Assembly: GCA_039936115.1 (NCBI GenBank)
Contig: JBDTIZ010000293.1
Coordinates: 1-9,589 of the forward strand
Reading direction: 5' to 3'
DNA length: 9,589 nt
Source: DATIJJ01 sp039936115
GTDB lineage: Bacteria; Pseudomonadota; Gammaproteobacteria; DSM-16500
Below, in pieces: positions 1 through 6,222 of this stretch. The position numbers were made by a program, and so were the translations under genes. The notes below the pieces were generated by a model that was not told the origin of the DNA, searched no databases, and saw only the letters and a program-made list of their open reading frames with translations. The first letter of the stretch is position 1. Every line of letters begins with the position of its first letter.

Positions 1-54
1 AATAAGTAGATGGAATGAAATAAGGCAAGCACTCGCAGAAAGCTCAAGAAAAAG

Positions 55-85
55 AAAGCCGCAGATTAGGTCTTACGGCTTTTCC
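55..85 (+). terminator. Weak terminator-like hairpin
   Basis: A 7-bp stem pairs aaagccg (55-61) with cggcttt (76-82) around a 14-nt loop, followed by a short T-containing run. It could end transcription of a gene entering from the left edge. The loop is long and the T-tract is interrupted, so this is a weak candidate. Confidence 0.25.
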
Positions 86-101
86 TTAGGTTAGCGCTTA
101 T

Positions 102-255
102 GCGGACAAGCCGCGGTACGACGGCGGGTGGAGAGATTTTATTTTAAATAACTGTCACATTCATCTAAACAAAATTGTCTCGCTGTTTGGGGAAAGAGAT
201 TATTAATTTTAGATCAGTCATTTTTTTAAACGCCGTCGTACCGCGGCTTGTCCGC
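102..255. repeat. Perfect 25-bp inverted repeat with 104-bp core
   Basis: The arm at 102-126 is exactly the reverse complement of 231-255 (25 of 25). Both arms are GC-rich and the 104-bp centre (127-230) is AT-rich. The right arm with its flank also contains a smaller palindrome, CCGCGG-cttgt-CCGCGG (241-257), which the left arm lacks at its outer edge. There is no coding potential inside. This is the form of a MITE or of two facing copies of a REP-type repeat. From memory, sequences built on CCGCGG-ACAAG-CCGCGG are dispersed in Rickettsiella/Diplorickettsia-type genomes; I cannot verify this here. No target-site duplication is evident. Confidence 0.75.
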
Positions 256-484
256 GGTATCCAGTCAACTTAGCGTCTGTTTTGATTTGTAAATATGTCG
301 ATCTCTCAGAGCGAACCTCTTAAGTAGCTTGCTTCTGTTGAATGCGGTACGATACTATCGCCTCGATTTTGCTGACGGAAATGGAAAATGCTTATTGTGA
401 AGAATAGAAATGAGATCAAAAAAATAGTGTGCCATTTGTTACAGACATGATCCATGTTGAAATGATTATCCATTTGTTATTCAA

Positions 485-516
485 AAAGCCCTAAGTTCAG
501 ACTTGACCCTTTTTTT
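485..516 (+). terminator. T-tract hairpin just upstream of the 212-aa gene
   Basis: The core aagt-tcag-actt (493-504) is followed by gaccc and seven T. Outer A-rich (483-488) and T-rich (510-516) tracts could extend the pairing with an internal mismatch. Positions 493-515 match 3402-3424 at 20 of 23 bases in the same orientation, and there the hairpin is much better formed. It lies 24 bp before the ATG at 540, so it could end upstream transcription or attenuate the downstream gene. Which of these applies cannot be told from sequence. Confidence 0.4.
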
Positions 517-539
517 AACCCTCTTTTTTGGAGTTTATA

Positions 540-1178
540 ATGTCTTCCACACGATGTATTCGCAAGTCTATGTTCGATAGTAATCAGGACAAACCAGGTT
601 GTTTAGGAATTCTAAAATATACATTATATGGGGCAGGGGCGGGCTTTCAGATAAGTGCGTGCGGTGGTGGGTTGGGTAGCATATATGGTTACTTAGAGAA
701 CCCTGGACACAAAAAGCTAATGTATAGTATTTGGGATCAAGCAGTTTTTTGCCAAACAAATAAGCAGCTTCTTATTAAATACCTTAACATTAAACCGTGG
801 GCTACACCTGATTATCTTGAGCGGTGTCTGAGTACTCATGAGAGCGAAGCTCGTGCCAAAGGTTTTATGGAGGGGTTTAATTATTCTTCTGAGCATTCTT
901 ATGTATGGGCTTATATAGTCCCAACAACAATTTTGGGCGCGTTGACGGGATTTGGTTATGGCTTGTATAAGCAGTTTTTTTCCGAAGGAAATCCATCACC
1001 GCTAGAGCAAGCACCAGACCGTTCTAACCCTATGGGTATTTGCGCGAACGTGTATTCAATGTGGCAAAAATGCCGCAAGCCGTCGAATAAATCTGAATCG
1101 AGACTCGACTATGAAGGTTCCGAAATGCATGTCCCGTATGTTCCCCTATCCCGACGCCCAAAAATGAAAGTTCAATAA
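540..1178 (+). CDS. Hypothetical protein with two putative membrane segments (212 aa)
   Basis: I do not recognise this protein. The start is ATG 540, preceded by GGAG (530-533) six bases upstream; an in-frame TTG at 528 would overlap that site and is unlikely. A first hydrophobic, glycine-rich segment covers about residues 22-50 (many Gly, including a GGG run at 42-44), and a second covers about 121-147, again rich in Gly, Tyr and Trp. Between them is a polar 70-residue loop with several Cys. The C-terminal 65 residues are polar and end in a basic run (SRRPKMKVQ). The layout suggests a membrane hairpin with its central loop on one side and both termini on the other. It converges with the 641-aa effector candidate, 167 bp apart end to end, in an accessory block beside conserved genes. 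A secreted, host-membrane-inserted effector is possible but unproven; an inner-membrane protein of unknown role is equally possible. Confidence 0.7.
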   Translation: MSSTRCIRKSMFDSNQDKPGCLGILKYTLYGAGAGFQISACGGGLGSIYGYLENPGHKKLMYSIWDQAVFCQTNKQLLIKYLNIKPWATPDYLERCLSTHESEARAKGFMEGFNYSSEHSYVWAYIVPTTILGALTGFGYGLYKQFFSEGNPSPLEQAPDRSNPMGICANVYSMWQKCRKPSNKSESRLDYEGSEMHVPYVPLSRRPKMKVQ

Positions 1179-1234
1179 TGACAAATTTTATGGACGAGGA
1201 CTTATATTGCAAGAAAATATAAATTATTCATTCC

Positions 1235-1252
1235 CTGCTGCAATCGCAGCAG
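1235..1252. terminator. Hairpin between two convergent genes
   Basis: A 7-bp perfect stem, ctgctgc (1235-1241) with gcagcag (1246-1252), has a 4-nt loop. It lies between the ends of the + gene (1178) and the - gene (1346), where a shared terminator would be expected. No strong T-run follows on either strand, so intrinsic termination is only a weak guess. Confidence 0.3.
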
Positions 1253-1345
1253 TTCGACATCATCTGTGAAATGATTAAAATGTATTCTCTTGCATACCTG
1301 GTTTCGAAAATATTTGCGCTTTTCCGATATGCGAGGTAACTATTT

Positions 1346-3271
1346 TTAATGCGTTTTTCTTCGCGCGATACTTGAAGGTGATGTAACAGTTTGCGCTTTT
1401 TCCTCGCTCTTTTTATTGTTTCCAAATAATGTTGGATCTGCTTCTGAAATAGATCCCAAAGAAGAAAAACTAGTAGAAGACGAGCTTGTTAAAGGTGCCT
1501 GTCCCATCTCTTTTTTGCTGAAAGAATTTTCTTTCTTAACTTCAGCATCTATCTTATTTTCTTCCGTAATAGATGGCATTGAAAAGGAAGATGTCCGGCT
1601 AGAACTTCTTTTACGTAGCAGACGAGGTGAGTCTGGCTCAGGTATATTAATCGTTGTTCGGAGTGTTTGTAATTTCGCTTGCCAGCCAGGTATCTTGGCT
1701 TTTGTTTCAGTTACGGTGTTAAATGTCACTGCTGTTTTTTCTTTTGCTACCTGATTTTTTAATTGTTCCATTTCACTCAGCGCATTCCTAAGCGCAGGAA
1801 GATCTAGTGGTATAGCAGGAACAGGTGCGTCAGGAGCAAGTCTTATATGGATTGTTCTTATAAAAAATGTGATGTCTTTTTCAATATTTTCAAACTCAAA
1901 ACCAAAATTAAACAGCTGTTCATAGTTAATGTCCGACCAAGCAGGTAGTTTGCTTTTTGCTTTTACAAACAACGAAGGTGCATTATGCGCATGATCATAA
2001 ATAGCTTTATATCTATCAAAATACTTCTGCATTTCATGATAAGCAGACGGTGTATCTATGGCGGGAAATGCCGTTTTTAATCCATTGAGATCATTTAAGA
2101 GCTGATCTATTTCCACCAAAGCTTTATTATTAGTTAGCTTATTGACGATTAGTTTTAATCCTTTATTTTTTTCTTTTCTAAGTTTTTCTAACGCTTCTTG
2201 TACTGACCACATATGCTGCAACAAAATTCTTTTTGCTAATGATATGTGATTTATTAAGCCTTCACTCTGACGCCTTTTTCCTTGCGCGGTTGCTTGTTTA
2301 TCAAAATGTTCCAGATACTTTTGAGCTGCATATTCAAAACGATTTTCTGTGCCGCCAGGAAGTTTTCCCTTACTTCGTTTCACTAATCCGGGTATCTCTT
2401 GCATTTGCCACACCGAAAAGTCTAACTTAACCTGTTGAGACTGAAAATATTTAAGAACCTCATGAAAATTTATTGCGGGCGGTTGATAGTGTCCGCTAAA
2501 ACTAGTGAGAGCCAGTAAATTGCTACCAGCAATTTCTGCTTCTCCTGCCGTAAATACAAGCCCGCCTTTATTCATAGATGAATGATAAATTTGAAAAAGA
2601 CGCTCACCACCACCTGCCGCAGCATTATGATTAAATAGTGAGATCTCTCCATGAATATTAATAACAAAACCGGCATAACCCGCTTTATTTTTGGATATAT
2701 GGTTAGTTGTATTCATCTCAGAAAATGTGTCATCTTGCTCGCGTTTATAAAATTTGCCGTTGTGAATAATTACTCTATATTCGTCTCTTTCTTCACGCGT
2801 CAGCATCTGGGTTTGTAACTTTGTATCCTTGGATTTGCCTGATGCGATGACTCCAACTGCTTTCTTTTTTTCAAAGGCTAAACTATTTTGTACTACCTGT
2901 TTTAGATGAAATTGACTTAGAGAATGTGAGCGTTGATGAGGACTCCAAAAACTAACTAAGGGTTTTTTGCCAGGAATATATTCAGGATTTAATACGGATT
3001 TTTTTTGGCGATCTTCCATTAATTCTATGAGACGGCTTTCGTCAGCTGATTCGGCTACATCTAAAACATACCGCATAAAAGTAACGGCTTTTTGTTTATA
3101 TGCTTGTGCTTCTGCATTAGCAGGCGCTGTACTCAATAACTGCATCGATAGTAAATATATTTCATAATAAATATCTAATCGGTGTGCCAATATCATTGGG
3201 CTTTTTAGTTTGTTCATCAACGTAGGCAAATCGGATTTGCTTTCTGCAACGGGGCGACTACTTTGAGTCAT
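1346..3271 (-). CDS. Predicted type IV (Dot/Icm-type) effector with an IQM-like module
   Basis: This 641-aa protein has no signal peptide, no membrane span and no assigned function. The start is ATG 3269-3271, with GAGGAG (3278-3283) six bases upstream and a TATAAT box further up. Residues 1-160 are mostly helical. Residues about 163-290 form a compact module: a DEYRVIIHNGKFY strand pair, GYAGFVINIHGEISLF (198-213), a YHSS motif (229-232), a GG-x(5)-GE segment (236-244), SGHYQPP (259-265) and a helix ending near VKLDFSVWQM. From memory this order matches the conserved region of plant IQM calmodulin-binding proteins (HSSFLAGG, then AAG, then SGHY-x-P) and of some bacterial effector-like proteins. 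Residues 335-535 are helical, with coiled-coil-like stretches. Residues 548-641 are Ser/Lys/Glu-rich and disordered, with acidic clusters (TEENKIDAE, KKSEEKA), as in Dot/Icm secretion signals. It lies immediately downstream of hisS on the same strand but has its own promoter. Effector status is inferred; the molecular activity is unknown. Confidence 0.7.
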   Translation of the reverse strand: MTQSSRPVAESKSDLPTLMNKLKSPMILAHRLDIYYEIYLLSMQLLSTAPANAEAQAYKQKAVTFMRYVLDVAESADESRLIELMEDRQKKSVLNPEYIPGKKPLVSFWSPHQRSHSLSQFHLKQVVQNSLAFEKKKAVGVIASGKSKDTKLQTQMLTREERDEYRVIIHNGKFYKREQDDTFSEMNTTNHISKNKAGYAGFVINIHGEISLFNHNAAAGGGERLFQIYHSSMNKGGLVFTAGEAEIAGSNLLALTSFSGHYQPPAINFHEVLKYFQSQQVKLDFSVWQMQEIPGLVKRSKGKLPGGTENRFEYAAQKYLEHFDKQATAQGKRRQSEGLINHISLAKRILLQHMWSVQEALEKLRKEKNKGLKLIVNKLTNNKALVEIDQLLNDLNGLKTAFPAIDTPSAYHEMQKYFDRYKAIYDHAHNAPSLFVKAKSKLPAWSDINYEQLFNFGFEFENIEKDITFFIRTIHIRLAPDAPVPAIPLDLPALRNALSEMEQLKNQVAKEKTAVTFNTVTETKAKIPGWQAKLQTLRTTINIPEPDSPRLLRKRSSSRTSSFSMPSITEENKIDAEVKKENSFSKKEMGQAPLTSSSSTSFSSLGSISEADPTLFGNNKKSEEKAQTVTSPSSIARRKTH

Positions 3272-3306
3272 AAATAACTCCTCTTTTTAATAACTTATAA
3301 TCATTA

Positions 3307-3312
3307 ATTATA
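3307..3312 (-). promoter_or_regulatory. -10 box of the 641-aa effector gene
   Basis: A consensus TATAAT on the - strand lies 35 bp before the ATG, leaving a leader of roughly 28 nt that includes the GAGGAG ribosome binding site. No good -35 hexamer is seen 16-18 bp upstream (the sequence there is close to TTATTT), which would suit a promoter that needs an activator. The DNA just upstream is T/A-rich (cttattttaatc). Confidence 0.5.
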
Positions 3313-3392
3313 GCAGATACCAAAGATTAAAATAAGTTTTGTTTTATTTACATGTAGTTGCATGATAAATAATAAATTACACACCGGATCCG

Positions 3393-3428
3393 AAAAGGAT
3401 CAAGTCTATACTTGACCCTTTTTTGTTT
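3393..3428. terminator. Bidirectional intrinsic terminator after hisS
   Basis: A 13-bp stem pairs 3393-3405 (aaaaggatcaagt) with 3410-3422 (acttgaccctttt), with one mismatch and a 4-nt loop (ctat). On the + strand it is followed by a strong T-tract. On the - strand it ends in cctttt and could stop transcription of the hisS operon about 150-180 bp after the hisS stop codon. It separates the housekeeping cluster from the effector gene. The same motif recurs at 493-515. Confidence 0.6.
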
Positions 3429-3440
3429 TATTGTGATGTG

Positions 3441-3460
3441 ATCTTTATAAATCTTTATAA
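3441..3460. repeat. Two tandem copies of a 10-bp AT-rich unit
   Basis: The unit atctttataa occurs twice in a row (3441-3450 and 3451-3460) in the gap downstream of hisS. It is probably slippage in AT-rich DNA; no function is apparent. Confidence 0.6.
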
Positions 3461-3572
3461 ATAGCGGGATTTTGAAAGTTGGCTGAGTAGAGGTATTTTC
3501 TATGCCTCACAATGCTCTGATCTGTTTTAACTAATCATTATTGTTTTCGCAACAGAGTCGCATAGTTTGAGA

Positions 3573-4850
3573 TCAATTCAAGTTTTGCGTTTTGATAAAA
3601 TCAACTAACTCTTTCTGTTTGATATCAACTTGCGCTGACTCTTTACGTAAAAATTTAATTGCCACGGAATCCATTTGTAATTCTTGTTCACCTAAAATCA
3701 ATGCAAGCGCTGCCCCGCTTTTGTCTGCTTTTTTAAATTGATTTTTTAAATTACCTCCGCCGCAATGAAGAAGTACACGTAAAGATGGAAGCGCATCACG
3801 CAGTTGATCAGCTAATTTTAGCGCACATTGAAAAGAGACTTCATTGCTAGAAATAAAATAAATATGCGGTGCATACGTCGGCTGATTTTTTTTAATTTCC
3901 TGAACTAATAAAACAATTCGATCCATCCCAATCCCAAATCCTAATGCGGGTGTTGCTTTGCCACCAAGTTGTTCGACTAAACCGTCGTAACGTCCACCTG
4001 AACAAACAGCACCTTGAGAGCCCAGTTCGGTCGTTACCCATTCAAAAACAGTTTTAGTGTAATAATCTAATCCGCGAACCAAACCAGGATTAAGTTTGAA
4101 TTTAATGCCTGCCTGCGTTAAATAGTTTTGTAACTGAATAAAATGTTCTCTAGATTCAGTATCAAGATAATCAGCGAGTTTAGGCGCGTGCTGTAAAACT
4201 TCTTGTACGGCTGCATTTTTACTATCAAAAATTCTCAGCGGGTTTGTTACCAAACGTCGTTTACTATCTTCGTCTAATTGATCTTGATGTTGCGATAAAT
4301 ACTTGACGAGTTCCTCACGATAAGCTGCACGTGATGCAATTGATCCGAGCGAATTTAATTCTAGTGTGACATATGGCTTTAAACCAAGCTGTTCAAGAAT
4401 TTTTGCAGACAATAAAATTAATTCTGCATCAGCATCTGGGCTTTCAATTCCAAAAAACTCAGCACCACATTGATAAAATTGTCGATAACGTCCCTTCTGC
4501 GGACGTTCATGGCGAAAGTAGGGACCAAGATACCAAAGACGTTGCACTTGATTGTAAAGTAATCCATGTTCGATTCCCGCGCGCACACAACACGCTGTGC
4601 CTTCAGGTCGCAAAGTCAGGCTATCATTATTGCGATCCAAGAAAGTATACATTTCTTTTTCGACGATATCGGTTGCTTCACCAATAGATCGTTTAAATAA
4701 TTCAGTTTTTTCTAAAATGGGAAAACGAATTTCTTGATAACCGTAACTATGTAAAACGCGACGAAGCGTGGCTTCCACTGACTGCCAGATAATAGTCTCT
4801 GACGGCAAAATATCATTCATGCCGCGAATAGCTTGAATAGGGTTAACCAC
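3573..4850 (-). CDS. hisS: Histidyl-tRNA synthetase
   Basis: This cytoplasmic class II synthetase activates histidine with ATP and loads it onto tRNA-His. The 425-aa length equals the family norm (E. coli 424). Visible signatures are IQAIRGMNDILP at the N-terminus (5-16), motif 2 YFRHERPQKGRYRQF (111-125), the histidine-specific RGLDYYTKTVFE (259-270) whose Arg259 corresponds to the catalytic arginine of the E. coli enzyme, CSGGRYDGL (283-291) and motif 3 ALGFGIGMDRI (302-312). The C-terminal anticodon-binding domain covers about 325-420. The start is GTG at 4848-4850, with AGAGG nine to ten bases upstream; the only nearby ATG (residue 11) would remove part of the conserved N-terminus. rodZ lies 240 bp upstream on the same strand; the ispG gene usually found between them is absent. 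Downstream, the yfgM-bamB-der genes common in gammaproteobacteria are replaced by the effector gene. Confidence 0.98.
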   Translation of the reverse strand: MVNPIQAIRGMNDILPSETIIWQSVEATLRRVLHSYGYQEIRFPILEKTELFKRSIGEATDIVEKEMYTFLDRNNDSLTLRPEGTACCVRAGIEHGLLYNQVQRLWYLGPYFRHERPQKGRYRQFYQCGAEFFGIESPDADAELILLSAKILEQLGLKPYVTLELNSLGSIASRAAYREELVKYLSQHQDQLDEDSKRRLVTNPLRIFDSKNAAVQEVLQHAPKLADYLDTESREHFIQLQNYLTQAGIKFKLNPGLVRGLDYYTKTVFEWVTTELGSQGAVCSGGRYDGLVEQLGGKATPALGFGIGMDRIVLLVQEIKKNQPTYAPHIYFISSNEVSFQCALKLADQLRDALPSLRVLLHCGGGNLKNQFKKADKSGAALALILGEQELQMDSVAIKFLRKESAQVDIKQKELVDFIKTQNLN

Positions 4851-4893
4851 GTTATGTATACCTCTTGCAGATTTTTTAGATTTTAAAATTTAT

Positions 4894-4899
4894 GTTATA
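4894..4899 (-). promoter_or_regulatory. Possible -10 box for hisS
   Basis: TATAAC on the - strand lies 43 bp before the GTG start; TATACT (4902-4907) is an overlapping alternative. No convincing -35 element is seen. The 240-bp gap with a hairpin upstream makes a separate hisS promoter plausible. Confidence 0.3.
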
Positions 4900-4962
4900 C
4901 CAGTATAAGCCAATCTGTTTGCACGAAAATAATGTATTTCACATCATTTGTATACCACTTAT

Positions 4963-5029
4963 CTTCGTACTTGTTGCGCCTGTCATTGCTTCGCTCGCGC
5001 TCGCAATGACGGCGGCAACAAGTGCGGAG
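4963..5029. repeat. Imperfect palindromic (REP-like) element between rodZ and hisS
   Basis: The inner stem gtcattgc (4982-4989) pairs with gcaatgac (5003-5010) around a GC-rich loop. Outer pairing of 4970-4977 (cttgttgc) with 5015-5022 (gcaacaag) is perfect, and further pairing to 4963/5029 has only A/G differences that would be G-U pairs in one RNA strand. The GTCATTGC...GCAATGAC core is of a kind dispersed in many bacterial genomes. In the transcript it would fold between rodZ and hisS and could end or stabilise the message. It has no real coding capacity, although a short + frame runs across it. Confidence 0.6.
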
Positions 5030-5090
5030 GAGACAGTTAGATTCAGGATGACAGCCTCTCGTGATAGCGAGCTGGTTCAATAAGAAAAAT

Positions 5091-6149
5091 TTAGTTAGAT
5101 TCTAAACCCGGTTCAGGCAAGGCCATTGCCATACCAGACACATTTTCAGTAGGCACTCTGTTTTGTGGCCGATGTTTTTTGTTTGTGGGCTGAGAGCTTG
5201 ATATTTCTGTGTTGGGTTGCTGTATGGGCGCAAGAGTTAATGGATTGATCGTTGATGCTTGGACTTGAGGTGGGTTGATTCCTGCTACAGGCGGTAAGGG
5301 TGCTGCAGGTGTAGTGATGGGTTGTGTTGTATTGGCAGCATTCAGCCCCGGTGTTATTGCTGCGGGAGCAGGCGCTGGTTGAATAGCAGGTCCTGATGGC
5401 GCAACGGCTAAGGCTGGCGGTTCAACTGGCTGAGCCAAGACGCTATTATTGTTTGTTGGGTTAGTAGCGATAGGCGCAGGTAAAGCAGGTTGAGTTGTCG
5501 TTGGTGGCAGAGCTTCAGATGTGTTAGTAGCTGCTGTATTCGAGTTAGCAACTGCTTGTTGTGCTGGTGTAGTAGCAGTTTCTGGCGCCGGATAAGACGG
5601 TATTATGGGTGTTGTGGTAGCAGTAGGTGTTGCTGTTAATGCTGTTGCATTCGTAGTAGCGGCCGTAGGTGCAGCAACAACCGCAGCAGGCTGCTGAGAA
5701 TCAGAATGAGCGACGGTTTCGGTCGATGTCGATGTATAGTGGGGATGAGAGCTCCACCACATCCCAACAAGACCACATAAGACTAGTACGACGATGGATG
5801 TTGTCCAATGGACATAACGACCGCTTCGGTCATTTCGTTCGATAGTGACTGTACCTAACTTAGGTACAATAGGCTGGATTGGTGCTGAGTCCAAGCCTGA
5901 TTCGGCAAGTCCCACATTAATTTCTTCTTCAGTCATATTGAGAAGCCGTGCATAAGACCTTAAGTAACCACGCATAAACGTAGGTGGCAAAGCATCTTGG
6001 CCGTTTTCACTTTCCAGTGTTTGAATGATTTTGGGGCTAAGATGCAAACGTGTTGCTGCATCTTTTTGGGATAAATGTAGTAATTCACGCGCTAGTTTTA
6101 AGCGCATTCCGAATCCTACCGCTTTGTTTTGCTGATTTTCATCCATCAT
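5091..6149 (-). CDS. rodZ: RodZ-type cell-shape protein lacking the DUF4115 domain
   Basis: RodZ links the MreB cytoskeleton to the wall-elongation machinery in the inner membrane. This 352-aa protein has the cytoplasmic helix-turn-helix domain (about 12-80, with LKLARELLHLSQKDAATRL and the FMRGYLRSYARLL signature at 58-70), a basic juxtamembrane segment (RNDRSGRYVHW) and one membrane span (about 115-133). The remaining ~215 residues, predicted periplasmic, are low-complexity Pro/Ala/Thr/Asn with no sign of the beta-rich DUF4115 domain that normally closes RodZ. Nothing like it is seen in other frames downstream, so a simple recent frameshift does not explain the loss. The start is one of two adjacent ATG codons (6147-6149 or 6144-6146), with only a weak GAG as ribosome binding site. 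It follows rlmN by 73 bp, a conserved order except that pilF, usual in between, is absent. The symbol rests on the N-terminal half and the gene neighbourhood. Confidence 0.88.
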   Translation of the reverse strand: MMDENQQNKAVGFGMRLKLARELLHLSQKDAATRLHLSPKIIQTLESENGQDALPPTFMRGYLRSYARLLNMTEEEINVGLAESGLDSAPIQPIVPKLGTVTIERNDRSGRYVHWTTSIVVLVLCGLVGMWWSSHPHYTSTSTETVAHSDSQQPAAVVAAPTAATTNATALTATPTATTTPIIPSYPAPETATTPAQQAVANSNTAATNTSEALPPTTTQPALPAPIATNPTNNNSVLAQPVEPPALAVAPSGPAIQPAPAPAAITPGLNAANTTQPITTPAAPLPPVAGINPPQVQASTINPLTLAPIQQPNTEISSSQPTNKKHRPQNRVPTENVSGMAMALPEPGLESN

Positions 6150-6222
6150 GCCAATCTCATTTAGTGATAGTTTAACCTGAAAATTCTAACATTCTGTACG
6201 CTATTGCGCGAGAGGAATTATG

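Larger units (their letters stand above)
1..527. other. Left intergenic region with repeats, no convincing gene
   Basis: No open frame here has a start, a ribosome binding site and protein-like composition together. The region contains a 25-bp perfect inverted repeat (listed separately), a weak hairpin near 55-82, a short direct repeat (ccatttgtt near 433 and 471) and an AT-rich stretch leading to the gene at 540. A 30-codon frame is open from the window edge (base 2) to a TAG at 92-94. It could be the tail of a + strand gene starting outside the window, but the peptide is not recognisable. Confidence 0.5.

Noticed and set aside
2..94. 30-codon open frame from the left window edge to a TAG
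   Set aside because: It could be the tail of a gene outside the window, but the peptide is short, basic, unrecognisable and has no conserved features.
1228..1425. 65-aa - strand ORF overlapping the end of the 641-aa gene, considered as a frameshifted extension
   Set aside because: The effector's own frame ends naturally with a typical tail. The overlapping frame is Lys/Arg-rich with no similarity to anything I know, so there is no evidence for a frameshift.
1416..1754. 112-aa + strand ORF inside the effector gene
   Set aside because: It is antisense to the Ser/Lys-rich coding region and has no start signals; a shadow frame.
4848..4850. GTG start of hisS as a possible misannotation
   Set aside because: The residues before the first internal ATG (IQAIRG) are conserved in the family and an AGAGG lies at usable distance, so the GTG is accepted.
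4892..5083. Short + strand ORF (63 aa) between hisS and rodZ
   Set aside because: It runs through the palindromic element and the hisS promoter region, has no ribosome binding site, and its composition comes from the repeat.
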